Assembly: GCA_020853815.1 (NCBI GenBank)
Contig: JADYYE010000009.1
Coordinates: 1 to 45,917 of the forward strand
Source of the DNA: Phycisphaerales bacterium
Lineage (GTDB): Bacteria > Planctomycetota > Phycisphaerae > Phycisphaerales > UBA1924
Length of the DNA stretch: 45,917 nt
Direction of reading: 5' to 3'
A model generated the notes under the pieces. It did not search any database. It worked only from the letters and a program-made list of their open reading frames with translations, and was not told where the DNA came from. This document shows, one piece after another, positions 7,150 through 14,565 of the stretch. The translations under genes and the position numbers were made by a program. Position 1 is the first letter of the stretch, and every line of letters starts with the position of its first letter.

Positions 7150-9240
7150 TTACTTCTTCGCGGGTTCTTTGGCGTCGGCGGAGGGCTTCCACTCGGGCTC
7201 GACGAACTTGTACTGGGTGCGGATGCCGCGGAGGACGACGAAGGAGATACGTTCGGGCTGGGTCTTGGCGACGTCATCCATCGCGGCGCGGTAGGAGGCA
7301 AGGTCGGTGATGGCGCGGTCGCCGATTCTTTGGATGAGGTCGCCGGAACCGAGGCCGCCGAGCCCGGCCCAGCCGGCGTCTTCGACCTGCTCGACGAGGA
7401 CGCCGCTGACGGATTCGTCCCACTTGTTGTCGTCGCGGTCGAAGAAGGTGAGTTCGCGGACGGTCATTTCGAAGTCGCGGTTCTGATCGCGGCGGGCTTC
7501 ATCGGGGCCCAGGCGTGTGCGTTCGAGGGTGACCTTGACGTCGAGGGGCTTGCCTTCGCGGAGGACGGCGAGCGTGGCTTCCTGATCGATGGCGAGCGAG
7601 CGGACCTTGCGTTCGAGGGTCTTGGAGTCCTGATTGCCCTTGGGCGCGATCTTTTCGTTGTTGATGGAGACGATGACGTCGCCGACGCGGAGATCGGCGG
7701 CGGCGGCCTTGGTGCCGGGGTAGACGCGGGTGATGCGGAAGCCCGTGGAATCGGGGATGTTCAGGCGCTTGGCGAGGTCCTTCAAGACGACCTGAGTGGC
7801 GACGCCGAGCCAGGCCTTTGGGACTTCGCGGGGCGGGTCCTCGGGCTTGTCGGCCTTGGGCTTGACGAGGGTGGCGAGCTGCTTCTCGTCGCGATCGAAC
7901 TCGAAGAACATGAAGTCGGGGAGTTTTTCCCGTGACATGATGGACTCGTAGGCGGCGACGATGGCGGCGAGGTCGGCGATGGGTTGGTTGTCGATGGCGC
8001 GGATGATGTCGCCGGTGGAGATGGCGGGTTCGGCGGTGGAAGCGCCGGCGCCGGCGCGGACGCCGACGACGAGCACGCCGCTGGTGTCCCTCAGACGGCG
8101 GTTGCGGGCCATGACGGGGGTGATCTGCTGGACGGAGAGGCCCCAGGAGCGGAGGGCGGTGCGATCGCCGCGATCCTTGAGGAGCTTCTCGGGGACGACG
8201 GTGAGCTTGGATTCTTTGGCGTCGCGGAGGTAGAGGAGTTCGGCGGGTTTGCCGACGGGGAGATCGGCGAGGCGTTTCAAGAGCGGCGGGACTTCCTCGA
8301 TGAAGCGGATGTTGAGGGGCTCGTTGTGGATGGAGAGGAGGAGGTCGCCGGCGCGGAGGCCGGCCTTGTAGGCGGGGCCTTCCTGGTCGACGGAGGTGAC
8401 GAGAACGCCTTTGTCAAAGCCGGTGCGTTGGGTCTGACGGACGTTGAGTCCGAGCCAGCTTCGGGGGACTTCGGAGTTGGCGATGAGGGCGTTTGAGACT
8501 TCGCGGGCGATGTTGGCGGGGACGGCGAAGGACATGTTGGAGCCGCCCCTGGTGTTGACGCCGACGACCTGGCCGTCCATGGAGACGAGGGGGCCGCCGG
8601 AGTTTCCGGGGTTGATGCTGGCGTCGTGCTGGATCCATCGGGCGAAGAGGCCGGTGCGCTGGTCGAGGTCGAGGGACATTCCCTCGAATTCGTCGTCGCT
8701 GGCGGCGAAGACGCGTTCGGTGTTGCTGACGATTCCGAGGGTGACGGAGCGGGAGAGGCTGAAGGGGGAGCCCATGGCCATGACGCTGTCGCCGACGGTG
8801 AGGGAGTCGGAATCGCCGAGCTTGGCGAAGGCGAGCGTGCCCTTGAAGGATTTGAGGTCGAGCTTGAGGACGGCGAGGTCGGTGAGGGGGTCCTCGCCGA
8901 CGAGGGTGGCGGGGATCTCGGACTTGTCGGAGAGGGTGCAGGTGAACTTCTTGCCGCTGTCGGTGACGTGGGCGTTGGTGAGGACGTAGCCGTCGGCGGA
9001 GATGATGGTGCCGCTGCCGGTGGAGCGACCTTTGGTTTCCTTGCCCTGCCAGTAGTCGACGGTGACAACGCTGATGTTGACGAGGGCGGGGAAGACCTGG
9101 TCGCGGGCGCCGGCGATGAGCTGTCGCATCTGGGCGCGGAGGGCGGGGGCATCGTGTGGTTGGGCGAGGGCTTGAGCGGGTGAGAAGAAGAGAGGGATGG
9201 AGAGGAGGGCGGGAAGGAAGGAGCGGGTGGGGGTTGGCAT
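7150..9240 (-). CDS. HtrA/DegP-like S1C serine protease with four PDZ domains
   Basis: This is a 696-residue exported protease. A signal peptide (residues ~5-26) precedes a trypsin domain with the full triad: His91 in LTNAHV, Asp121 in LTDLAVLKL, Ser214 in GNSGGPL. Four PDZ-like modules follow: one from SWLGLNV (~residue 260), one around the WGLSVQQITPVMARN region, one from AWLGVATQ, and a last one containing GVLVEQVEDAGWAGLGGL. DegP has two PDZ domains, so this is enlarged. Such enzymes act in periplasmic quality control. It is upstream of, and co-directional with, the pseudoprotease gene. The ATG at 9240 is followed immediately by the signal sequence. Confidence 0.93.
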   Translation of the reverse strand: MPTPTRSFLPALLSIPLFFSPAQALAQPHDAPALRAQMRQLIAGARDQVFPALVNISVVTVDYWQGKETKGRSTGSGTIISADGYVLTNAHVTDSGKKFTCTLSDKSEIPATLVGEDPLTDLAVLKLDLKSFKGTLAFAKLGDSDSLTVGDSVMAMGSPFSLSRSVTLGIVSNTERVFAASDDEFEGMSLDLDQRTGLFARWIQHDASINPGNSGGPLVSMDGQVVGVNTRGGSNMSFAVPANIAREVSNALIANSEVPRSWLGLNVRQTQRTGFDKGVLVTSVDQEGPAYKAGLRAGDLLLSIHNEPLNIRFIEEVPPLLKRLADLPVGKPAELLYLRDAKESKLTVVPEKLLKDRGDRTALRSWGLSVQQITPVMARNRRLRDTSGVLVVGVRAGAGASTAEPAISTGDIIRAIDNQPIADLAAIVAAYESIMSREKLPDFMFFEFDRDEKQLATLVKPKADKPEDPPREVPKAWLGVATQVVLKDLAKRLNIPDSTGFRITRVYPGTKAAAADLRVGDVIVSINNEKIAPKGNQDSKTLERKVRSLAIDQEATLAVLREGKPLDVKVTLERTRLGPDEARRDQNRDFEMTVRELTFFDRDDNKWDESVSGVLVEQVEDAGWAGLGGLGSGDLIQRIGDRAITDLASYRAAMDDVAKTQPERISFVVLRGIRTQYKFVEPEWKPSADAKEPAKK

Positions 9241-9375
9241 GGGTGGTCTCTGGATCGGAATGCGGGAGCGTGAAGAGGGACGGGAAGAGGGTAGTTACGA
9301 GTCAAAGCCGGCGGGCAGAGTTGGGTTCGGAAGGAGCCATCGATTTCGATTCGGGCGTGTCGAGTGAGACGAAGG

Positions 9376-9409
9376 GCACCGATGTCGCAGGGCCGACATC
9401 GGTGGCACG
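9376..9409. repeat. Dispersed hairpin repeat, partial copy 2
   Basis: The inverted repeat CACCGATGTCG/CGACATCGGTG with a 6-base loop matches the second half of the elements at 5935-5996 and 11887-11949. The first (CCGGCGG) hairpin is absent and replaced by unrelated sequence. It lies 36 bases past the stop of the dehydrogenase gene on the minus strand. Confidence 0.75.
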
Positions 9410-9444
9410 CCGACATGGTTGGCACGAAATCGTGCACGGATGGA

Positions 9445-10611
9445 TCACGCGGGGGTTCCATCGAGGGGAGATGCGGAGCGTGAGTAGTTCACGCCCTTGG
9501 AGCGGTGCTGGTCGATCACCTTGGCGAGGATACCGGGTGCTTTGCCGATGAGTTCCGGCACGATGACGCCCTTCTGGCGGAATTCGCCGGAGGCGACGAG
9601 GCGCGCCATGATGGTGCAGGGGAAGGCGGTGGTGCGCGACATGCTGGTGGCGCGGCTCGGCGCGTGATAGGTGTCGTGCAGGTCCCAGGTGACGCGGGTG
9701 CGTTGGTTGTTCTTTGTGCCGTCGACGATGATGCGCATGACGGTGACGTCTTCCTCGCCCGGCTGGAAGGTCCAGAGGGGGAACATGAGCTTGGCGAGGA
9801 GATCGCGTGGGACGACCTTCACGCCGCTTACGTCGACGGGCTCTGTGGAGAAGAGGCCGGTGGCGCGGAGGACGCGCATGAGCTCGATGTGTCCGGGGTA
9901 GCGGAGGGTCTTTTCCTTCATGAAGGGGACGTTGAAGGTGCGCGCGAGGGAGCGCAGGCCGTCGGTGTTGAAGGCTTCGAGCGTGCCGACGCCGGGGAAG
10001 TTCATGAGCTCGGGCTCGGAGAGAGCTTCGCGGATGACGACCTTGCCGTGTTCGACGAGGCGGGAGGGGCGGGTGTATTCCTCGATGACATCGCCGGGTG
10101 AGAAGGGGGCCTTGTACTGGAAGGGCCAGCGCCGCTCGCGCGGCAGGCCGCCGACGTAGATCTCGATGTTGTCGCAGGAGTCCATGGCGCTGGCTTCGGC
10201 GCCGGAGATCATGTGAGACATGCCGGGCGCGACGCCGCAATCGACGACGGCGGTGACGTTGTGGTGCTTGGCGAGGTCGTCGAGGTCGATGGCGTCCTCG
10301 GCCATGAAGGTGATGTCGCAGTAGTTTTTGCCGGCCTCGATGACGGCGCGGAGGGTTTGGAGGCCGATCGAGCTGGCGATCGCGCCGAGGACGAGGTCAT
10401 AGTTGGCGACGAGCTTCTTGACTTCGGCGGCGTTGGACAGATCGGCCTGGACCGTCTTGAGCTTGCCGCCCGCGCGATCCTTGGCGGCGGCGAGATTGGC
10501 GGGGCGGAGGTCGGCGACCGTGACATCAAAGGCGGGATCGGAGGCGAGGTCGGCGGCCATGACCGAGCCGACCATGCCGGCGCCGAGGACGATGGCGCGG
10601 GTTGTGGGCAT
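9445..10611 (-). CDS. Saccharopine dehydrogenase-family oxidoreductase
   Basis: The 388 residues start with a Rossmann dinucleotide fold: AIVLGAGMVGSVMAADL is the GxGxxG loop and VTVADLRP the second strand. The saccharopine-dehydrogenase-type segment YCDITFMAED and the GVAPGMSHMI motif follow. Closest known functions are saccharopine, lysine 6- or carboxynorspermidine dehydrogenases, and relatives of unknown substrate are common, so lysine metabolism is possible but not shown. The ATG at 10611 is selected because AAGGAG sits at good spacing and similarity starts there. Its leader carries GGCACTN heptamers and an octamer array like those before the pseudoprotease gene. No obvious pathway neighbour is nearby. 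Confidence 0.85.
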   Translation of the reverse strand: MPTTRAIVLGAGMVGSVMAADLASDPAFDVTVADLRPANLAAAKDRAGGKLKTVQADLSNAAEVKKLVANYDLVLGAIASSIGLQTLRAVIEAGKNYCDITFMAEDAIDLDDLAKHHNVTAVVDCGVAPGMSHMISGAEASAMDSCDNIEIYVGGLPRERRWPFQYKAPFSPGDVIEEYTRPSRLVEHGKVVIREALSEPELMNFPGVGTLEAFNTDGLRSLARTFNVPFMKEKTLRYPGHIELMRVLRATGLFSTEPVDVSGVKVVPRDLLAKLMFPLWTFQPGEEDVTVMRIIVDGTKNNQRTRVTWDLHDTYHAPSRATSMSRTTAFPCTIMARLVASGEFRQKGVIVPELIGKAPGILAKVIDQHRSKGVNYSRSASPLDGTPA

Positions 10612-10629
10612 GGGAACTCCTTGAGAGAA

Positions 10630-10652
10630 GGCACTTGGCACTGGGCACTAGG
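10630..10652. repeat. GGCACTN heptamer repeat (3 units), leader of dehydrogenase gene
   Basis: Units GGCACTT, GGCACTG, GGCACTA plus GG, 18 bases upstream of the ATG at 10611. Position and sequence parallel the 6876-6905 repeat. Confidence 0.85.
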
Positions 10653-10662
10653 GAAGAAAGAA

Positions 10663-10710
10663 GAGACTGAGAGACTGAGAGACTGAGAGACGGAGAGACG
10701 GAGAGACGAA
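10663..10710. repeat. Octamer array, 6 units of GAGAC(T/G)GA
   Basis: Three GAGACTGA units are followed by two GAGACGGA and one GAGACGAA, without gaps. As at 6909-7060, an 8-base array follows directly on the heptamer repeat, but the unit sequence is different. Confidence 0.85.
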
Positions 10711-10772
10711 GTGAAGAAGTGAAGACGAAGAGTGGTCGGGTGGTCGGGTGAAGAAAGGGCGAAGACGAAGAA

Positions 10773-10793
10773 GGCAAGAGGCACGAGGCATCA
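10773..10793. repeat. GGCANNA heptamers (3 units)
   Basis: GGCAAGA, GGCACGA, GGCATCA in tandem, just beyond the octamer array and 26 bases past the stop of the sppA-like gene. Units are more diverged than in the other copies. Confidence 0.55.
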
Positions 10794-10819
10794 TGTAGTG
10801 AGGCGGAAGGCGACGGTGG

Positions 10820-11848
10820 TCAGGGGACGGTTGGGAGCCAGAGGAAATAGAAGCCGGAGGTTTCGGTGGCGGCGGAGAGGGCGCCCGGGCCGCCGGAGAG
10901 GTCGAGCTTGAGAAGGTTCGTGTCGGCGGAGGCGGCTCCGGGCCAGGCGGGCGCGACGGGCTCGCTGGAGGCGTACGCCGTCCGCGGCTCGTAATCGCCC
11001 ACGGCGTATTTCACGAGCGTCGCGCTGGTCACGCCCGCGCGCGACTTGGCGGCGGCGAAGGCTTCGCGGATGCCGCCCAGTTCATCGACGAGCCCGAGCT
11101 CCTTGGCGCGAGCGCCGGTGACGACGCGCCCGTCGGTTGCTTCGTCTACATTCGCGGCGGCGAGGCCGGGGCGTCGCGCGACGACGAGGCCTCGGAAGCG
11201 GGCGTAGTAGTCGTTGACCATGGCTTGAAGGACCTGGTACTGCTCGTCTTTCATGGGCGAGTAGGGCCAGGCGGTGTCCTTGTTTTTGCCGGAGACGACG
11301 TTGCGGGCGACGATGCCGATCTTGGCGAGGCCCTCGCTGAAATTCATGGTGGGGACGATGACGCCGATGGAGGCGGTGACGGTGGTGGGCTGGGCGATGA
11401 TGTGATCGGCGGCGAGGGAGAGGTAGTACCCGCCGCTGGCGGCGACCTCACCCATGCAGGCGACGACGGGCTTGTGTGTGGTTTCGGCGAAGCGGCGCAC
11501 CTCGTGGTACATGGTGTCGCTGCCGGTGACGGTGCCGCCGGGCGAGTTGACGCGGAGGACGACGGCCTTGATGGAGGGGTCGTTGGCGGCGAGGTCGAGG
11601 CGTGCGACGAGGTCATCGACGGGGTTGGAAGCGGAGCCGATGAGGCCGGGTCGGCGTGCGTCCATGATGAGGCCGCGGACGTCGATCATGGCGATCTTGG
11701 ACTCGCCGGGGTTTTCGTCGCGGAGGACGACGCGCTCGGTGAGCGAGCCGTCGGAGCCCGCGCCGAGGTTGACGGTGACTTTGGGCGTGCAGGCGGAGAG
11801 GAGGGAGAGGGCGACGGCGAGGAGGAGCGTGGAGATGGGTGTGGGCAT
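10820..11848 (-). CDS. sppA: SppA-type signal peptide peptidase (S49), lipoprotein
   Basis: This 342-residue serine protease of family S49 would digest cleaved signal peptides or membrane fragments at the outer face of the inner membrane. The N-terminus is a lipoprotein signal with lipobox LSAC (Cys20). The SppA core has VLRVNSPGG (residues ~98-105), the nucleophile Ser138 in VAASGGYYLS, ASIGVI, and the general-base lysine in SGKNKD (Lys188 or Lys190). This is the short, single-domain form of the enzyme rather than the ~600-residue E. coli form. The frame stays open far upstream, but the ATG at 11848 is fixed by the signal peptide. It is divergent from rsmH across a hairpin repeat. Confidence 0.9.
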   Translation of the reverse strand: MPTPISTLLLAVALSLLSACTPKVTVNLGAGSDGSLTERVVLRDENPGESKIAMIDVRGLIMDARRPGLIGSASNPVDDLVARLDLAANDPSIKAVVLRVNSPGGTVTGSDTMYHEVRRFAETTHKPVVACMGEVAASGGYYLSLAADHIIAQPTTVTASIGVIVPTMNFSEGLAKIGIVARNVVSGKNKDTAWPYSPMKDEQYQVLQAMVNDYYARFRGLVVARRPGLAAANVDEATDGRVVTGARAKELGLVDELGGIREAFAAAKSRAGVTSATLVKYAVGDYEPRTAYASSEPVAPAWPGAASADTNLLKLDLSGGPGALSAATETSGFYFLWLPTVP

Positions 11849-11886
11849 GGGGGGCTCGGGGTGAGACCGGAGGTTTGAGAGGACAC

Positions 11887-11949
11887 ACCGGCGGGGACCG
11901 CCGGGCCACCCAAGAGCACCGATGTCGCAAGGCCGACATCGGTGGCACG
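11887..11949. repeat. Dispersed double-hairpin repeat, copy 3
   Basis: Same architecture as 5935-5996: CCGGCGG GGA CCGCCGG, a CCACCCAAG linker, then CACCGATGTCG CAAGGC CGACATCGGTG. It lies between the divergent sppA-like gene and rsmH, so it is in a promoter region and not a shared 3' end. Confidence 0.8.
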
Positions 11950-11998
11950 AGGTTTGAGGGCGCAAGTCTACGACGCGGTGGCGGCGTACGCTCCGCGC

Positions 11999-12964
11999 GT
12001 GAGTGATGCCGTGCTTGGGCATGTTCCGGTGCTTCCCCGCGAGGTGGTCGGGTTGCTTGCGCCCAAAGCGGGCGAGACGTACGTCGATTGCACCGCGGGG
12101 CTGGGTGGGCACGCGTCGCTGGTCGGGCCGCTCGTCGGGGCGTCGGGGCGGGTGGTGCTGAACGATGTCGATGACGGCAACTTGGGCAAGGCGGCGGCGG
12201 CGGTGCGGCGGGCGTGCGGCGAAGGGTGCCCGGAGATCGTGACGATCCGTGGGAACTTTGCGGAGCTGCCGCACGCGCTGGGGGAGCGGGGGATTCGGGG
12301 GGACCTGGTGCTGGCGGATTTGGGTTTTTCGTCGAACCAGGTGGATGATCCGGCGCGGGGGCTGAGTTTTCGATTGGACGGGCCGCTCGACATGCGGCTG
12401 GATCCGGGGCTGAAGCTGTCGGCGGCGGAGCTTGTGAACGGGCTTCCCGAGGCGGAACTGGCGCGAATTCTGCGTGATTATGGGGAGGAGCGGCACGCGG
12501 GATTGGTGGCCCGAAAACTTGTCCAAGCTCGGAAGGAAACGCCGATCTTGACGACGGCACGGCTTGCGGAAGTTGTGCGCTCGGTGCTGTCTGGTCGGAG
12601 CGGTCCGGCGTCGATTGATCCGGCGACGCGGTCGTTTCAGGCGTTGCGGATTGCGGTCAACGACGAGTTGGGGAGCTTGCAGGCCTTGCTGGCGGCGGTT
12701 TTGCGTGGGGCGAGTGGGTCAGCGGGGCGAGGTACGGGGTCTGGTTCGTGGCTTTCGTCGGGAGCGCGCGTGGCGATCATCTCGTTCCATTCGCTGGAGG
12801 ATCGGCTGGTGAAGCGGGCCATGGAGGAAGTGGCGTCGCGGGGCGTGGGCGAGGTGCTCACGCGGTCGCCCGCGATGGCCGACGAACCTGAACAGCGGGC
12901 GAATCCGAGGTCGAGGTCGGCGAAACTTCGCGCGGTTCGAATCGGCGGGGCGCTTGGCGTGTGA
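11999..12964 (+). CDS. rsmH: 16S rRNA (cytosine(1402)-N4)-methyltransferase
   Basis: RsmH (MraW) methylates C1402 in the 16S rRNA P site using S-adenosylmethionine. Hallmarks are HVPVLPREVV at the N-terminus, DCTAGLGGHA (cofactor loop), ADLGFSSNQ, SFRLDGPLDMR, RSFQALRIAVNDEL, and the closing ISFHSLEDRLVKR. At about 321 residues the length is normal. GTG at 11999 is preferred; an in-frame GTG at 11942 lies inside the dispersed hairpin repeat and adds 19 unconserved residues. Neither start has a clear ribosome site. It is the first gene of a dcw-like division/wall cluster leading to ftsL and ftsI. Confidence 0.92.
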   Translation: MSDAVLGHVPVLPREVVGLLAPKAGETYVDCTAGLGGHASLVGPLVGASGRVVLNDVDDGNLGKAAAAVRRACGEGCPEIVTIRGNFAELPHALGERGIRGDLVLADLGFSSNQVDDPARGLSFRLDGPLDMRLDPGLKLSAAELVNGLPEAELARILRDYGEERHAGLVARKLVQARKETPILTTARLAEVVRSVLSGRSGPASIDPATRSFQALRIAVNDELGSLQALLAAVLRGASGSAGRGTGSGSWLSSGARVAIISFHSLEDRLVKRAMEEVASRGVGEVLTRSPAMADEPEQRANPRSRSAKLRAVRIGGALGV

Positions 12965-13117
12965 CGGGTGCTGGTTATGATGCTCGCATCGGGGTGAAAC
13001 CCGGCGTGGGAGTTTGGTGAATACGGCGTGGAGCGGCGTCATGGATGGGCGCGGCGGCCGTGTGGATGGGGAAGGCTTGGTCCGGCCCAAGGTGGGGTCG
13101 ATACCGAGGAACACACC

Positions 13118-14137
13118 GTGAATCGCGAACTGAAGCTGGCGCTCATCATCGGTTTCTCGCTGGTCTTGTTGGTGACGGTGCTCATCAGCGACCACCTGTC
13201 GAAGGCTCGAGGCGTGAAGCTGGCGGAGCCGGACGTGACGCCGAACCTCGTGAAGGCGTCGGAGCCGATGGAGCCGATCTCGGGGCTGCCGGGGATGCCG
13301 GCGAACAAGACGGCGGTGAGCGAGCCGGTCGCGGGCGAGGTGCGTGATCGCCTGGCGATGGGGAACGAGGCGGCGGCGTTGCCGACGCCGACTCCCGAGA
13401 CGTCGATCCCGAGCATTGATCAGGGGCGGACTGGCGGGGCGCTTGGTCCGGTGGACCTGAGCGGGGCCGGGCCGAGTCAGGCCGACAAGCGGCTGATGGA
13501 AGAGGCGGCCAAGCAGGGCGTGGAGCTCGCGCCGCCCCTGACGCGTGAGCCCGAGCCGATCGACATCACGCCGGGCCCGCCTCGGATGGCGGGGTCGGAC
13601 GAAACCCCGAAGATGCGCGAGTACACGGTGGTCGAGGGCGACTCGATGGTGAAGATCGCCAAGAAGACGCTGGGCGACGCGAACAAATGGAACCTGATCG
13701 CGCAGGCGAATCCGAAGTTGGTGGGCAAGAAGGGCGAGGTTCGGATCGGAGCGAAGCTGCGGATCCCGGCGCTCGATTTGCCGGTGGCGAGCGGCGGGGG
13801 CGTGAAGATCATCGACCCGCTGCAGCAATCGCCGATCGACTTTGGCACGCCGGGCAAAATTGCGAGCAACCTGCCCGAGAAGAAGCCGGCCAGGCCGGTC
13901 GCCAAGCCGGACGCGAAGGGCTCGAAGGCGCCGTCGAAGGCGGAACTTGCGAAGGCGGACGCGAAGAAGCCGGCGCCGTCGACGTACACGGTGAAGCAGG
14001 GCGACACGCTGAACACGATCGCCAAGCGGCTGCTGGGTTCGGCGTCGCGGACGGAGGACTTGATCCGTGCGAATCCCGACCTGGAGAGCGAGGACGCGAT
14101 CCAGGTGGGGGACGTGATCAAGGTTCCGATGTCGTGA
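13118..14137 (+). CDS. Membrane-anchored protein with two LysM domains
   Basis: This 339-residue protein has a short cytoplasmic N-terminus, one membrane helix (LALIIGFSLVLLVTVLI, residues ~6-22), a long Pro/Glu/Ala-rich linker, a first LysM domain beginning EYTVVEGDSMVKIAKK (~167-215), a basic Lys/Pro/Ala linker, and a second LysM domain beginning TYTVKQGDTLNTIAKR at the C-terminus. LysM domains bind N-acetylglucosamine-containing glycans, so the protein probably tethers membrane to peptidoglycan. The GTG at 13118 is supported by GAGGA 7 bases upstream; frame upstream of it is not convincing. It sits between rsmH and the ftsL-like gene, where most bacteria have no LysM gene, suggesting a role in wall synthesis or division. 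Confidence 0.88.
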   Translation: MNRELKLALIIGFSLVLLVTVLISDHLSKARGVKLAEPDVTPNLVKASEPMEPISGLPGMPANKTAVSEPVAGEVRDRLAMGNEAAALPTPTPETSIPSIDQGRTGGALGPVDLSGAGPSQADKRLMEEAAKQGVELAPPLTREPEPIDITPGPPRMAGSDETPKMREYTVVEGDSMVKIAKKTLGDANKWNLIAQANPKLVGKKGEVRIGAKLRIPALDLPVASGGGVKIIDPLQQSPIDFGTPGKIASNLPEKKPARPVAKPDAKGSKAPSKAELAKADAKKPAPSTYTVKQGDTLNTIAKRLLGSASRTEDLIRANPDLESEDAIQVGDVIKVPMS

Positions 14138-14175
14138 TCGGCTCGTGATGGGCGAATGAGTGGACGGAGCCGGAC

Positions 14176-14565
14176 GTGTTCGCGAAGCTGGCGGCGATTA
14201 TCCTGGCGCTGGGGATTCTGGGCTGCACGCTTCTGGCGATGCGGCAGCAGCGGTTGCAGGCCGCGCACGAGCTGGCCGAGGCGCAGCTTCGGATTCGCAC
14301 GAGCGACGAGCGGTTGTGGCTTCTGCGGGCGCAGATCGCGCGGCGGCTGAACCCCGAGAACATCCGGGAGATGGCTTCGGGGGCGGGTCCGCTCCGGCCG
14401 GTGGCGTCGCCGCCGCCGCCGATCGCGCCGCCGGAGTTGATGGGTCCGCCGGCGCCGAAGCGTGCGGACGGCGGGGCGGGTTCGAGGCCTTCGCGGCCGA
14501 CTTCGAGCGTTCCGCACGAGAGGCTGGCGCACGAGCCAGAGAGCACGCACTCGGAGCCGCGCTGA
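14176..14565 (+). CDS. ftsL: FtsL-like division protein
   Basis: This 129-residue bitopic protein begins with a membrane helix (LAAIILALGILGCTLLAM), followed by a coiled coil (residues ~22-62) ending in RRLNPENIREMA, the layout of FtsL/DivIC proteins. A Pro-rich tail follows. Sequence similarity in this family is weak; the call rests on size, topology and position between rsmH and ftsI, where ftsL normally lies. FtsL recruits and activates the septal synthase. The GTG start at 14176 directly precedes the membrane helix. Its stop overlaps the ftsI start by one base (TGATG at 14563-14567), implying translational coupling. Confidence 0.75.
   Translation: MFAKLAAIILALGILGCTLLAMRQQRLQAAHELAEAQLRIRTSDERLWLLRAQIARRLNPENIREMASGAGPLRPVASPPPPIAPPELMGPPAPKRADGGAGSRPSRPTSSVPHERLAHEPESTHSEPR

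Noticed and set aside
11942..11998. Upstream GTG start for rsmH
   Set aside because: It lies inside the dispersed hairpin repeat and adds residues outside the conserved domain; 11999 is preferred, though not proven.
14160..14564. N-terminal extension of the ftsI frame upstream of 14565
   Set aside because: It overlaps the ftsL-like gene in another frame and is Ala/Gly/Arg-rich without features; the TGATG overlap supports the start at 14565.
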